Source of the DNA: Acanthosoma haemorrhoidale
Lineage: Eukaryota; Arthropoda; Insecta; Hemiptera; Acanthosomatidae
DNA length: 64,000 bases
Direction of reading: 5' to 3'
NCBI GenBank assembly: GCA_930367205.1
Contig: OV884009.1
Span: forward strand, 106,103,189-106,167,188
Numbering within the stretch: the stretch's first letter is position 1; the number at the start of each line of letters is the position of its first letter. The position numbers were made by a program, and so were the translations under genes. Shown piece after piece: positions 15,501 to 30,500 of this stretch. The notes under the pieces are model-generated. The model saw nothing but the letters and a program-made list of their open reading frames with translations, was not told the origin of the DNA and did not search any database.

Positions 15501-18500
15501 TTGTATGCTGTTAAATTGACAATACCTGAAGAGACTCATAGGACATATTCTGCTGTACAGTGAAATATTTGGCACTTGCGTTTGGGCCATGTGAATCGAA
15601 ATGGTTTACGTCAAATGGGATTGCCCTACTCTACCGATGTATGTGACTCGTGTCGACAGGCCAAGGCTGTTCGTCAACCGTTTCACTCTGTTATTGGACC
15701 ACGATCAAGGAGAGTTGGAGAACTGCTACACACTGATGTAGGTGGACCTGTAAAGACTGCTACAATTAATGGTGAGAAGTATTATCTTTGTGTAATTGAT
15801 GACTTTTCACATTTCTGTGTTATATTCCTTATGAAAAACAAAAGTGAAGCTGCAGATAATCTTATGAAATTTATCAAAGAACTTTCAAACCGAATCGGGA
15901 ACTCTGTCAGTCGCACTAGACTTGACAATGGTGGAGAATTTAGCTCTGCTATTTTTAAAAGATTTTGTCAAAATAATGGCATACAATTGGAATATACGGC
16001 TCCTTACTCACCTTCTATGAACGGGGTAAGTGAGAGAATAAATAAAACTTTAATGGACAAGGTCCGAGCTATGTTTGTGGACACAGGCTTGCCTAAAACA
16101 CTATGGGGTGAAGCTATAAGGACAGCAGCCTTCCAGCTAAATCGTTCACCAACAGTTGCACTTGGAGGGAAAATCCCAACAGATATTTTCTCTGGAAAAG
16201 ATGATTTAAGTAGGCTGCGGGTATTTGGATGTAAGGCTTGGACACTAAAGCTTCCTCGGGCAAATAAATTAGATCCATATTTGTGGGCTATGGTGCTAAC
16301 GGATATAGAATTTGGGACCCTAAAATAAACAATGTCTATGTTTCCCGAGATGTCACCTTTGACGAAAATAATTTTCGCTATGATAATAATCCTGATATAA
16401 ACAATAAAAGAATTATTGGAGAGGAGACTTTGGATGAATCCAAACCACCTCAAGAAAAGAATAATGAAAATAAAAATAAAGAACAAGAAGTAGAACAAGA
16501 AGTGGAAAATATTTTTGAAGAAGAGGAAGAAGACTTCTATGGTTTTGAGGAAGAAGAGGATAGAAAGTAAAGAGAAAAAAGATAAAGCCCAAATATTTAA
16601 AAGACTACGAGGTTTATTCAGCCTATTGTTTATCGAGCCAAGAAACTCCAGATAATTTTGAAGAAGCAACCAAAGACAGTCAATGGAGAGAAGCCATCAA
16701 CAAAGAACTACTCGCTCACGAAACTATGAATACATGGACTCCTGAAGACGTCCCTGAAGGAGAGAAGGCCATCTCGACAAAATGGGTTTTTACGATGAAG
16801 GAAGACGGCATGAAGAAGGCGAGGCTGGTCGCTCGTGGCTTTCAAGAGGATAACCCAGGTGAAAATAATTTTATTTATTCTTGGTGTGTGAGCGGCTTTG
16901 TGGCATTCTTGGCTGGCAACCCGGTGGCATGGCACTCAAGAAAACAAACCTGTGTTGCGTTATCAACCATGGAGGCAGCATACATTGCTGCTGGTATCAC
17001 TGCTCAGGAGTTGGTGAATTTGTGCGGTTTGATAAGTGAGTTTAAGTGTGGTGAAGTGAGTGCTAGATTAAATGTTGATAACAATAGTGCTATTGCTCAG
17101 ATTAAAAATCCAGAAAATTCCAAAAGAGCCAAACATATTGATATTAAATATCATTTTGTCAAAGAACTTGTAGATAATAAGAAAATTGTAATAGACTATA
17201 TTAGTTCTGAAGAAAATATTGCGGACTTATTCACAAAACCACTGGTCTATGAAAAATTTAAAAAGTTTCGAGAATTGTTAATTGTTTAATTTTTTCAAAT
17301 GTAAATTTTGAGTTACTTTGCAATTGAATCTTTACTTTTCTTTTTGTGTATATAAAGTTTCAATTGAGGGGGTGTGTCAGGAGTAACCTCTTTGGATATT
17401 GTGTATTGATAGGTGAATCTGTATGGTGGTTATCAGTGATCAGTGAGTAAGCGCCTGGCACAGCCCTCGGTCATGTCGATTGTTCTGTTTGATCAGATAA
17501 TATATGTTTTCAACCCATTGAACTCTTTTTATTATATAACCCGCTAACAAAATCAGACAGTTAATATCTTTGGGTCTTTAAAGTTTGATTACTGAAGCAT
17601 GGAACATTGATATTTCATCATTGACAATCGGAAGAGTATTGAGGATGAGTGGTATGACATCAAGAAGACCAAGGTCAGGGTGATTTCTGACCAGAGATCA
17701 CATCATTGGAGAGCCAGATTGAGCTTCACAGAATGATACCCATCTCACAACAAGGTGACAAGCATAGATTTCTTCTGCCTCACTAAGATTTATAATTTTG
17801 AACACAACAAACATTTGCAAACTTTAGAGAGAAGTGACTAAGAGAACTAAATAATTTCAGCAATACAATTACTAATACTTTTATCATAAGTTGTCTATTC
17901 TACTCGTTAGTCATTGAATACTTTTTCATAAAATAAATATTGCAGGCAAGGATTCTTATTTTAAGTAAATATTTACAAAAATATCTAATTGTTTCGTCCC
18001 TTTAAAAGCACCAATGAATCATGGGGAGATGCAGAAAAAGATGAGGTATTAGAAAAAAAAGTAACACTCAAGGCTAAAATGTTCACTACTATTACTGTCA
18101 ACTTCTCTTGTATGGAATGGCTTTTAGTTGGACTGAGATATTAAATACGTGGATTAATTATGACAAAGCTGTATTTACAATGAGGTTGGTTTTATTTTAG
18201 AACCATTGTGGCATGATATGAGACATCCCTTAGACTTTATACATCCCAGCTGCTCTATAATTAGGTAGTAAAAATTAAGGAAAGAAAAGCTCTAATAACC
18301 TCAAAAATGAAAGCTATTTTCACATAATTAAACATTGGAAAGCTGTTAAATAAAAATAGTATTAAGCGTTAAACAGGTCATCTACAATTTTGTTCATAAA
18401 ATTGTCCAATATTAAGTAATTGGGTTGTTTTATATTTAATTTTTAAAATTTATATTTATAGAATTTAGGGTATAAGTTAAAAAAAGGCATTACTGCCTGA

Positions 18501-21500
18501 ATTTAGTTAACAAAATGTTTTTAAAAGAGTATATGCTTATAAAAATAAACACATGTGCTTTTTGCATAGCTGATGTGTGTATAGATAGAAAAAAATGTCT
18601 ATACAGCCTTATTTGTGGTCAGCATCAAAACAATACACTGTTAGTATGTAATGGCAGCATCAAAGAACATTTTAGAAAGTTATTTGAGAAATGGGATAAC
18701 CAAAAAAGAGCTAGTTAAAAAAAATTGCATAAATATGCAAGTTTACTGCAATAAACCAGGAAGTAATACACAGAGTTGAAACGTAATTACTTAAAGAAGT
18801 GCTGCTAAAAGGGTATTGTAATCTGTACAAGAAGGGTAGTACTTCTCTCCCGCGTGCACTCCCACTAAATAATGAGTGAAATGATGATACCTTTCAGTTG
18901 TGTCGCAGCAATTATCCTGCCACTGTTCTCTGGCTCAAGCTCCTCTGAATTGCAGGAAATATTCCTCGAGTACATAATTATTCGAGGTTTTGCTGCTGCT
19001 AGGGCTTTCTTTTTTTTCTATTAAAGCATAAAATAAAGATTTAAATTTTACATTACATTAACATTATAAGTGATAGATATTGATTCAAATACATCAAATA
19101 AATACAGGAAAACACACTTTATTTCCGACAGCTGTTGCCCTACTAAGTCGTTTGTAATCTTGCACAAGTTCTGTATCTCCAATATCTCCAGTAGGTAGCT
19201 CAGAACAGTCTTGTAAGGAATTATCAAGAGCCAAATACAGCATGTGAGTCTAAATAAAACAGATCTTATAAGTGACACATCATTAAAATATAGGTCTAAT
19301 AGCTAATATATAATATTCCTGGTAGCCTAGTATACCTTTTCGACAAGGTCTTGGAAACTATTCTCCTCATGTGCTCTATTCAACCAGTCAAACGCAAGTT
19401 GGCATACTGAATTTCCAGAAACCATTTTCATCTCTGCTTCACTTTGAGAAAGTACTTCAATCTGAACTGATGGTAATGAAAGGAAGCTTGTGGTCTTGAC
19501 TATTTCATTAAACTAAAAAAAAAATGTTTTTTTTCATTTATTTACTCTTATTGATACTTGATACAAATAAAACAAAATGATTTGCTTCATACATTTTCTG
19601 ATATGAATGCATCAACTTTGCTGACAAGTGATTTATCCTTGCAGATACCGTGTAATGCCCTGATTTCAATGGCATTGTCTATATTCAAGTTGTTGACAAG
19701 ATGAGCACCACAAACCTTAACTACCCTGTCAATTTTTAGCTGGTTTGCTGCTACAAACACAGATTTCACTTCATCTGGTTCCAGCTCAAGTCTGAAAAAT
19801 TCAATAAATTATTATCAAATAGAAATGATTCAATTAAAATATGAAACTTTGAGATAAAGCAAGACAGGAATCATCACTCTACTTCATCATTAACCCTTTG
19901 ACAGCTGAATACTGAGTAGCAGACTGCTAGTTCTGCATTGCAGGACTGATACACTAAATAGCTTCTAGTTACATAGGCAGATAGGAGCTCTGTAAGTAAC
20001 ATTGACATTTGGGAATATTTGTTGGCTCAGTTGACGTGAGCTGATGAAAACAAGCGAAATTCATGCTTAGTGCTAGGGAGTTCCCCAGGGATATCTGTAT
20101 TATATGTACATAACAGCAACATAGTGGGAAGGAGTAGGATACAAATTGATAGAGTAATATACCAGTTAAATTTGGCAAAAACTGTTGACGAAATATTGAG
20201 AAACAACATTTTCTATGGCAGGTGTTGGGTCCGTACATCCTTTTCCATTCCAGAAGCCTATTCCGAGCAAGATTGGATAATTCTCCTAGTTAATTATGTT
20301 TTGGAATTGTTTTTAAAACAAGGTTGGTTGGTAAATATCTGTGAAAATAAAAATCGCATAACTATAGTATTGATGACAATTATGCAGTTGACTGAGAGAA
20401 CTGGATGGGGAAACTGTTGTTAGGGTGGGGGTGGCCTCCCCTACATGTCCTACCCACTACTCTTGGTAATTTTTTCCCTGAACTAACTATAGTTTGTACG
20501 TACTATATGAATGAGTGAGTGACTATTACTTTAAATATTGTATGGATTAGTTCATTTATCACCCTATTAGGGGAATTTATAATTTTTCTTAGATCACATT
20601 TGAATATGTATTAAGTGATTTGTTTTTAAAACCAGGAGTTACTAATTACATTACATTATAGTGAATAACAAGCTAAAATTATTAAGAAAACATCATACAA
20701 TAAAAATTAAGTAGTTTACCTGGATGTATATGCATAATCGACAAGCTTCTCTACAGCATGCTTTTCAAATAACCGATCCAATTTGTAGCTAATGACACTT
20801 TCCTTTGAGTCTGTGTCTCCTTGAAAGAGTTCCATCAGATGAGGAGATACACTAGCCAAAATCACTCGATGAGCAGGTATATCATTGCTTTCAACCTAAA
20901 TGGAAATCAATATTTGAATAAGTAAATAAATTGGATACAAGTACTATTGAATGTAGTAGTAAATTTAACTGTTAATACACAAAATAATAATATATATTAT
21001 AAAATATAGTATGTAGACTGGAATACCAGAAAATTGTATTTTACTTACCCTGTGAAACCCCCTTCTCTCGATCATGCTAGTATTACTATATAATTATAAA
21101 CATATAGCATTAACAGTTAATCCCATAGGACAAGCTTCTCAATCCCCTCTGGGAAGGCAGGCCCTCCTTACGACTAATACCCATATTCTCATCATATATC
21201 AACATTGTTACGCATTAAGACACTTGTGCAGGCTCAGTTGGTAGAGCCCCCTATTGGATATTCCCGATTAGCCAGTATTTTTTTTTTCTTTGTCTGATAA
21301 TTATTAATATTTGTGAAACATATACCACAAAAAAATTGAGAACATAACATCATTGTAGGGAGACATCAATGCAAAATTTGGAAACTGATGCAAAATAATA
21401 AGAAACACAAACTGCTCCTATGACTTCAAATTTGAACACTAGTAAAAAGTATATTGAAAAACTTAGTTTATGTAATATAAGTTCGTAGAAAACTCTCTTC

Positions 21501-24500
21501 AATCAATCAAAAAAATATATAAACCCCATACCCACTAGCCAACAATCCATTGAACTAGCTATGTGCTCATTAAAAAAAGTTTTTACACAAGGCTTATAAT
21601 ACTTTTTTAGATCTTTTTTAGTAGTGTATAGTTATTAAATTTGACAGATTTTTTCATCTTTAATTTCTTAATTATTTCCTGGTGATGTTTCAGGGTTGTT
21701 TTTTATCTTCATGTTTCCATATTTATTTTCAATTTCTAAGGCATTATTATTTACCTGTGTCTATAAATCTCCACATTACACCCTCAAATAAACCAATCAC
21801 CAAAAAAAAGATTCTAAAATGAATATGAAAATGTAAATATTGTATTGTACTAATGTTTTTAAGTTAGGTGAATACATGCTTTTTATCCACATCCTCGCAT
21901 CAAACTTTGTGTCTGACAAAACAATATCTATAACCATCGCCTGACTTGTGGGACTGGGGTGCCTCCTGGGTCCCGGTTGGATCCAGGGAGCCTGGGCTCT
22001 GCTCTCATCCTTGTAATATCTCATGCTCCCATTGGTGGTTCCCTAAAATGACTTTGGATAAACAAATAACTGTGTTAATGACCTGAGGGTTTTACGCCAA
22101 AATAAATCCCAAACAAACAAACAACAGATTCTAAAAAACACACAGGAAATAGATTGGGATCACCATGAAATAATACGGAGGTTTATAAACTAAGAAAAAT
22201 AGTGCATACAAATTAAAAGTCCAGTTTGGATATTCTTCATATTTTTGGGGAGTATTTAAGCCTGAAATTTTTCTGAGTATTTTTGAAAGTAGAGTATTAT
22301 TAGAAATATTAAAGACGTTAATAAATCCAACTTAATATTTAGATGATGATAACCATATTCTTTATTACTGCTTATTGTTACATTTTGCAATAGTTTAAGA
22401 GTAAACTTGGCATGGTGGTGTCTGGAGTAGTATTATTCAGAGGTAGACACCTTATGGAATGGAGTAGGAAGAAAGTGTATGGAGAAATTTGTTAGGTGAA
22501 GAAGTTAGCTTATTCACCTATTAAATCTGTGAAAGTCGTAAAAAAGGAGGTAAATTAAGTTAAAAAAAAATGGACCTGGTTTTTCACATCTGCCAAAGAA
22601 ATATACCAGTTAAAATGTTTAGTGGAACCAATTAGTCCTTTTCATTACAATGTTGTTATTAAGGAGTCAAAAGCTTTTATAGTTTTAATATTTTATCAGA
22701 GCATCACTTATGTAAATAATGTAAACATTCTGTCCATACATAATATTTATGTAAATTGTATTGATATATGGAGTTTATTAACATTACCTACCAAAATTAA
22801 GTAACAATAATTAAAATAGCTATGTGCAGCAGACAAAAAGGGTCTTGATTGGTTCTACATAGGGGTGGAATTTATTTGAAATAAAAAAAGTAAAATATGT
22901 ACATATATAAGTATTTATTGTCACTAAAATATGTAGCTAAAAATGAGAAGTTGCGAGGCTAAATCGGTACTGCTTTGATTCAGTCTCCCAACATGTCCCC
23001 GGAGTGTAATGCGGGTCTACGTGATACAAGATTTTCATCGAAACAAGATTCACTGAAACAATGTTGCGTAACATAGGAAGTCTGGACGTGTAAGAGCCTA
23101 AGGTGAAAGTTGCTATAGATTAACAGCTTATAGGAGGCTACGAAGTATGGGCAGAAGATAAATGTAGATTAGATGAAGGGTAATTAATAAAATAAAAGAG
23201 GTTGGAACCCACCATGAGATCCAGCACGACACAAGTAAATTATTACCTACATCCAGCACGACACAAGTAAATTATTACCTACATCCTAGATTAATTTATT
23301 AACTATAAATGTTATTCAAACTATTAACTCCAACCTACCTGAAGGACAACATCACAGAATGTCTTGTTCTTCCTCATCATGTTGATGGAATGAAGGATAG
23401 ATCCTGGATGCTTGTCATCCTGGAAGAATAAATTTGGGATAATGTTACATCCTGTTGTTTCCTCATCGTCAGAATCAATTGAGCTAGAGTAGCCAAGCTT
23501 ACCACCTAAAACAATTTCAAACAAATAGACTATATTCTAACATACACTATAAAATATTGATAGTGATTTTGACTAAATAAAACAATTATTTTGCTGGAAA
23601 AAATTTATTTATAAAAACACCACATACTGAAAACAAAGGCAATACTTTCTTATTCTTGTCACTGGTATCAACCAGTAGTCATTCTAATGTAACCGATTCA
23701 TCGATTTAGTATAACATCCATATTTGCAATGTAAATATTAAATAAACAAATACAAATTATAACTTATATAAAATACGCAGTAATTTTTACTAACAAAAAT
23801 AAAAGAATCATTTTGTAGAAAAAAATAAAGAATATACCACTTTTATATTTGCAATGTTAATATCAAAAACATATATAATTATGCCAGTAAACATAATTAA
23901 ATTTGTTTAATAATTCTGTTCCTCATTTATATTCAATTAACATAAAGACAGAGAATGGTAAGGTTTTCCCCATAGAGGTCTAAATGTTTAATCCAGAGCT
24001 AATCAACTTTTCTCCAATATATTCCTCCAGATCTGAGGCAACGTTGGGCACAAAAAATTATTTTGGTAGCCATAATAAAGACTAGAGAACTCAGCCGACA
24101 CTTAGCTTTTCTTATCACCTAAAACAATTTCAAACAAATAGACTATATTCTGACTTACACTATAAAATATTGATAGTGATTTTGACTAAATAAAACAATT
24201 ATTTTGCTGGAATAAACCAGAATGTAATGTTAATCTAATGTAATGTTTAGAAGGTCACACTTATATTTCTCATTTGCTGCAACAGCTCCACTTCTGAAAA
24301 AAAGATGTCATATTTTTATGTGAGTTGTTGTCTCCTTTGCGATAATGAGTGGATAACATCCGGTCTCTAATTTCTTTTTCACATTCAGGTTGTATTGGTA
24401 GAAGAAGTGCCGGTAATGGAAACATGTATGTAGACCAATCCCTAACTTTGATCTTCTTGAGTTACTAAAACTAAAAAATCATCTCCGCCCAATGTCACAT

Positions 24501-27500
24501 TCAAAGAGTATGTATCTGGGAGGTTTGAACAGCTGTAGAAGAAGTACTAGTAATGGAAATATCTAGACCTTTCAAAAACCTATTCATCATATGTCACTTT
24601 GTCAATGCACTATGTCAATTTGAAAAGCAATAGAATAAAAAAAAAACTCTTTATTCTGGGACACTGTCCCCTAAGAATAGCAATGAGATAGAAATAAATA
24701 TGTTTAGGTGACACAATAACATCAAATAAATTACTCAGTTGAGGTTAGCTTATAAACAATATTGAGCCTATATACCTATTATGACATAAGTTATCATCTC
24801 CCGGCTGTAGAAGATCAAGAAAAAAGAACGAATAAGGAGGTAGATGATATAACGTGATGGTTTGGTTTATAACTGGCTTTATTCTCCTCCTGATCCTCTA
24901 TACACACGTTACGGATTTGTTTACCTTAGGCTATGTGGTATTAGGCTTAACATTGCCGTACCACTAGCCATAACTCCCCCCTACCAGCTTACAGACATTC
25001 CCCGTAAACTCGTAAGATGCGACATCAGCTATGTATCTATAGCAAAACAAAACAAAAAGCATACTCTGATAATGACAAAAATATTAAAAAAAAAATGTCT
25101 TCCAGGTCCATCTAAAATCACAGCACAGACCCATACAACAAAAAAAAACACAATAAAACGATAAAAAAATTATATAGGCCTCTCAGGACTGGTACGCTGA
25201 GGTTGCGTATCTCAAGTTGGTCTCCGTCACCTGCGACGCACACCAGAATTATGTGTCAACGATGGGGCTCCCAGGCTCCACCACGGGAAACTTGAGCTGT
25301 TCCACATGTACCGTCCGCCGTTTGATCGGGGGTGTAATGCTTTCGACCGTGACCACTCGGAAAGGACCCTCGTACCGCACTAGTTCCTCTTACCCCTGTT
25401 CGACCCTTTTCTCCGGTACACAAGCGCGCCGAGTTTAAGTTTGCCCAGAATATCGCGGACTTTGAAGTTGTCGCGCGCCACCCGTCGCCGTTTCTTGTCC
25501 TCAAGCCTTCCCCGAACGGCCACCCACTGTTTCCCTAGCGCTATCTGATTACTGACTACCCGCGCGGCCAGTTCTTCATCGACCGCCGTACTCCTGCTAC
25601 CACGCCGGCATCTTCGAAGTGCAAACAGCGTCTCGACCGGAGAAAAACCGGTGGCAGAATGGATTGAGTGGTTATACGCGATGACTGCCTTTTCCATCGC
25701 CACGTTGGGTTCTAACTCCTTCTCTCCATGTTAAATACGTAGGTGGTCACTGAGCGTGCTGTGCAGTAGCTCTACGTCTCCTCGACTCTTCGGGTGTCCT
25801 GGGGTGTTGAGATGCCAACGGATCTTTAAGGCCGCCACCTCAGCCCTGATTTCGGCGTTATCGAACTCCCTACCTGCGTCGGAAGCTATCGTGTCTGGTA
25901 CGCCATAAAATTGGCACCATGTGCGTAGTGCCCTTAGGACTGCTTCCGCGGATCGTTCTGCTATCAGATGGGCCATCGCTGTTTTGCTGAATCTATCAAC
26001 AATGGTGACCCATTTGTATCCCCTCCATGTGAACGTGTCCGCCTGCAAATCCTCCAACGGTCGGTCTGCCGTCGGTGTCTCCTCCTGTATTGCTCTGGGG
26101 GGGGGGATCATATTTCGTGGTGAGGCATGTGTCGCAGGTACCAATAACTCTCGCAATTGTATCTTTTAGGCCCCCCCCCAGAAATAGCTCTTCTTCAATA
26201 CTTGCAGGGTAGCGTCGATTCCCCGGTGGTTTGTCTTGCCTTGGTGGAATGCAAGGGCCACTTCTCTCTGCCGCGTTTCTTGTTTTACTGTCTCCACCTT
26301 CAGGGAACATCGGACGAACGTACGATCGACTCCGATCCTCTCCGTCCTCCATAGGCGTTTGATGCGGTCCCAGATGGTCGCCAGAGTCGAGTAAACCCTC
26401 ACTCGCCTTCGCCTCTACCCTTTCCATAATCCTATCACCACCTTTGATGAAATGGTTCAATTCGCCTAACTCTCCTGAGAATTTCTCTAGGTCCAATATT
26501 GTTCTCCTCAGGTTCTGTGACGTCGCCGCTCACACCTTCATCCAAGCCAGGGAGTTTGCATGAGCTTCGGCCATCGTTTCCCTAGGTAATTCGGGCACTT
26601 CAAAAGCCGCAGGCCGTAATTCTACCATGTAACTAGGTCACTTTTTCCCAATAAAACAACAGGAAAAAAAAAATAAAAATTTTACTCACAGTTGTTTACC
26701 AGAATACTCGTAGTTCCCGGGTTTCGGCACCAGTTATCGTCTCCCGGCTGTAGACGATAAAAAAAAAAAAAAAATGAATAAGGAGGTAGATGATATAACG
26801 TGATGGTTTGGTTCATAACTGGCTTTATTCTCCTCCTGATCCTCTATACACACGTTACGGGTGTGTTTACCTTAGGCTATGTGGTATTAGGCTTAACATT
26901 GCCGTACCATTAGCCATAACTCATAAATGAATGTATAGCACAATATTGAACAAAAACGATTATCGAATAGCGGTGACATTCGCTAAAAGTAGTAACTAGG
27001 AACAGAAAGTAAAATATAGGAATTATTACCTGGGGAAAGTGAGTGTGAAAGGTTGCCAGGATATATTGAAATAGGAAATAAATAAAATGATAATAATAAT
27101 GATGAACTATAAAGTGTTAGTAGGAAGAGAGATAATGAACTGGTAAAATTTACATTTAAATATTGGAAGAGATAGAGAGCGAAAAAAAGTAAATAATGGT
27201 TTGAAAAGCGGAAGTTCATGAATGAAATGTTGGGCTGGCTGCCCGAGAGAGGCTGTTCAACTTGTGTAACTATTTCCGTTAGGGACAAGTTAAAGCCACG
27301 TCGCTTCTCTTAAATAGACAGTAAGGCAATATCCCGGTTCACGCCACTGAAGTTCAACCGTGAATAGGTTAGCCCTGGTCAGGCGTCTATTACCACGCTT
27401 CAACAGGTAGCCATACAGGAACGGTTTTTTTAAACGACTAATTACACGAGCTCAATCCGCGGATTCTTAGACTGTTATTCCCCACTAACGTACAGACCGT

Positions 27501-30500
27501 GTCCGTCAGATTTTCTTTTTCAAATCCGCCAGCGGTCAGGGCCGTTCATGTATGGCGTAAATCTACTAAAACCCCCAGAGAGACGGCCACGGTTTTAGTG
27601 TTGTAGATAACTGCGTTATGGCTTGAATAATAAATTAGTTATATTTTGTAACACGTTATAAGTAAATTTTAAAATAGACATTTAAAAAAAATACAAAGCA
27701 ACTTGTTAAGCAGAAAAATTAAGTGGAAAAGTTAAACTTTACAACAAACTATTTATATAATAATAACAACATCTTTGACAATTAATTAGCTAAGAAAAAT
27801 TAGTTGCATTACTAAAGTAATTAGTAAGCGCCGACGAGCCTGAAGACTCCTGGTATTCATAAGGTGAAATATTATTATTCCGTTGTTCCAAAATTTGTTG
27901 ATACAGATCGATTATTTCCGACAAATCAGTGTAGTAATTTAGCTGTTGTTGTTTTTTATCCATTTAGTGATATTCGTTTTTTATTATACTGTAACCCACT
28001 TCTGGGAAATCGTTTCTTAACGCTTCAACAACTTCCTTGTACATTTTATTTTTTGTTTTGTTAGTATAGTGTTCATGGTTCAACTTCCACAAAGTCAGTA
28101 CAAAGATATCAACTTTTCAATATGATATAAGATATCCCTTGGGACCTTGATGATTTAAACACCTTGAACTAAAAAATAACAGGTACGAGTACACTTGAGG
28201 TGTAGTGTTTAGGTGTCCGGCGGGCCAGAACTGTGAGTTCTACCGTAAATGAGTGGTGACTTCACTGTGGTCCCGCCCACTATCCGTTACAGATATCTGC
28301 TGCGCGTCCCTAATCAATCGAACCATATTTCATTCTTTTAACAACAATGTAACCGTTATAATAAAAATAAATAACCGAATATTAAAAAAAAAGTCGAGTA
28401 CTCGCACGATTTATAGTTGTACTGTTTATAGTTGTAGTTAACTGGAATTCGTATCACAATCATTGCAAGCACCAAAGAAACGACATGGGGATGTTAAAGT
28501 TTTTCATCAATCGCCCTAATAACGTTCCATTGGATAGCGAAGAAGAAAAAGAATGGGATTAAAAGAAAAGGCTGCCGTAAATAACGGATAGAATGAGGAC
28601 ATCATACTTAAACTACAAAAAATAAGACTGGACAATAAAGAAAACGCAAATATAACTGGAGTGGATGTTCACCTCGAGGATCTTCCCGACCAGACTTCAA
28701 ATACCCTTCTTTCTGAAGTAGTATTAGTCCAGCTGTGAACAAAGCGGTTATACTTAGGTAAGGGTATTTCTAATGATGTATTCGACTTGGGACCACCAGC
28801 ATAAAACTGACCAATACAGGAGAGATACTTCTTAAACAAACACCACTAGGGGGGAAAAAGAAAGAGGTATGACCCGTGTAATAAAAGTAAATATAGAAAG
28901 GGCCAAGTCTATAAAAAGTGTCATAAATGTATATGTAGAGAACATTAAATTTCTATACGATGATAACTAAATAAATAGTGTGATACTTTTCTATTCCATA
29001 TATTTTGTAATTTCGTTTACATTTTTATGTTTTCTCTTATGCTGATGTTGTGTTTTGTGATTGATAATTATTTAGAAAGAGTCTTTTGGGAAAGAAAAAA
29101 GTTAAAGTTCCAACAGGACTCGTATAATTATTTATTCGTTTCTTTATTTTGACGTATTATTATATTTTTCCCTTCATATACAATTTTATGTTTTATTGTA
29201 TCTTGTATTTTATCATATATTTTATACCAACCGTGATTGTGTATAACAAACAAAATCAAAGTTCCTAAAACACTTCTCATAATTATTTATTAGTTTTTCT
29301 ATTTCTGGAATTAAGTCTGTTAAAAAAAATAATTTATAAGAGCTATAATTATTTCAGTAATAAATATTCTAGAGTATATTTTATAAGCCTCTCTAGCCTA
29401 CCATAGCAAAAAAATTTAAATTAAGTATTGTCGGGTCATATTGACCCAATCTTACCATTAGTGTTTCGAGATCAAGCCTTACCAATACTGGATTAAGAAA
29501 GTATTCACTAAATTTCTGAGAAGATAGGCAGAATTAGATTGTCTTTGAGGTCAAATATCATTAATACCCTACAGAAGACCCAGAAGCCTAGACCCCCGTA
29601 CCACTTACAGTCCCGGTGGGGGTGGGGGGATGGACTCTTCGCAAGGTAAAAAAAAAGGTCCCTAGACCATTTAACCAAGAAGTCCGTTCTTCAGACACAT
29701 TTGTAAGATAAGAAACAATCTATAAATCAAGTCATTTGAACAATATAGAAAAGTAGATGATCTAAATTATTTGAACAGGCAGGAAAAGTGAGTGGACGAC
29801 GATGCACTCAACGAGTCTCTGAAAAAACTGAATATAGGTAAAAATTAAAATCTTTAATTGTAGGTATATTTTACTTTTTTTTATAATTAATACTGTCCTC
29901 TACTTGTCCAATGTCTATTGAAATTCCGTACAGCCAAACTCGATATTTTATCCACGCCCGTTAAAAAAATTAAATTAAATTGGCAATTCGCCTTAATATA
30001 AACAAATATCTAAGATTTACGCTTTGATAATGTTCATATGATATCGCAATTTTAAAACAATTAATACTGACAAATAAAACTCCAAGGGAGGGTTAAGAGG
30101 TTTCATGAATTAATAATTCATTACTAAAATATTTCTATTAATAAAAAAATAAATAAAATTGTGCCAAAACATAAAGTTAAGACTGTTCCAGTTAATATGT
30201 TCCATTTTATTGACCTTGTAGGATAATAAAAATAAAAGCTCGTCAAATCATTGTGAAATGAACTTATTACTTATTTGTTGCGGGGATCGGTAAGTATTTA
30301 ACAAGTGGATTTAGTTTGAATAAATATTGTACAATAGGTTGGCACATAAATGAGAAAATTATAGCTTTACTCAAGGTTAGGCAAAACTGGCTGGCTAAAA
30401 AGCAATATATACAGTAGAAACCCGATAATTCGTATTGTCAAGGGACTGACAGTTTAGTATGAATTATCGGGAATATCAATTATCGGGAGTACAAAATTAA

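Larger units (their letters stand above)
14093..17549 (+). mobile_element. copia-1: LTR retrotransposon with internal RT deletion
   Basis: Ty1/copia element, 3457 bases, antisense to the host gene. Two 175-base LTRs (14093-14267, 17375-17549) differ at 4 positions. Flanked by the 5-base duplication AAATC (14088-14092 and 17550-17554). Primer site follows the left LTR directly; a purine tract (GAGGGGGTG) precedes the right LTR. Order gag, protease, integrase, RT, RNase H defines copia. The RT core, including the catalytic YVDD-type box, is missing between 16855 and 16885, and several frameshifts and stops are present, so it cannot move on its own. Confidence 0.95.
24789..26921 (-). mobile_element. 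Gypsy-type LTR element with gag joined to integrase (RT deleted)
   Basis: LTRs 24789-24975 and 26732-26921 have matching AGTTAT...ATAACT ends and a 4-base target duplication CATA (24785-24788, 26922-26925), as expected for Ty3/gypsy. A G-rich purine tract abuts the left LTR and a primer site abuts the right one, so transcription runs on the minus strand. The interior is only 1.75 kb and GC-richer than its surroundings. Gag N-terminus (26500-26380) runs directly into the integrase zinc domain, so protease, RT and RNase H are missing. Confidence 0.9.

Noticed and set aside
20070..20423. 117-codon plus-strand frame in intron 3
   Set aside because: Lies between two minus-strand exons of the kelch gene, has no recognised motif and overlaps equally long frames on the other strand.
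21225..21265. tRNA gene suggested by GGCTCAGTTGGTAGAGC
   Set aside because: The D-arm-like word is present, but no B box, anticodon arm or acceptor stem can be folded around it.
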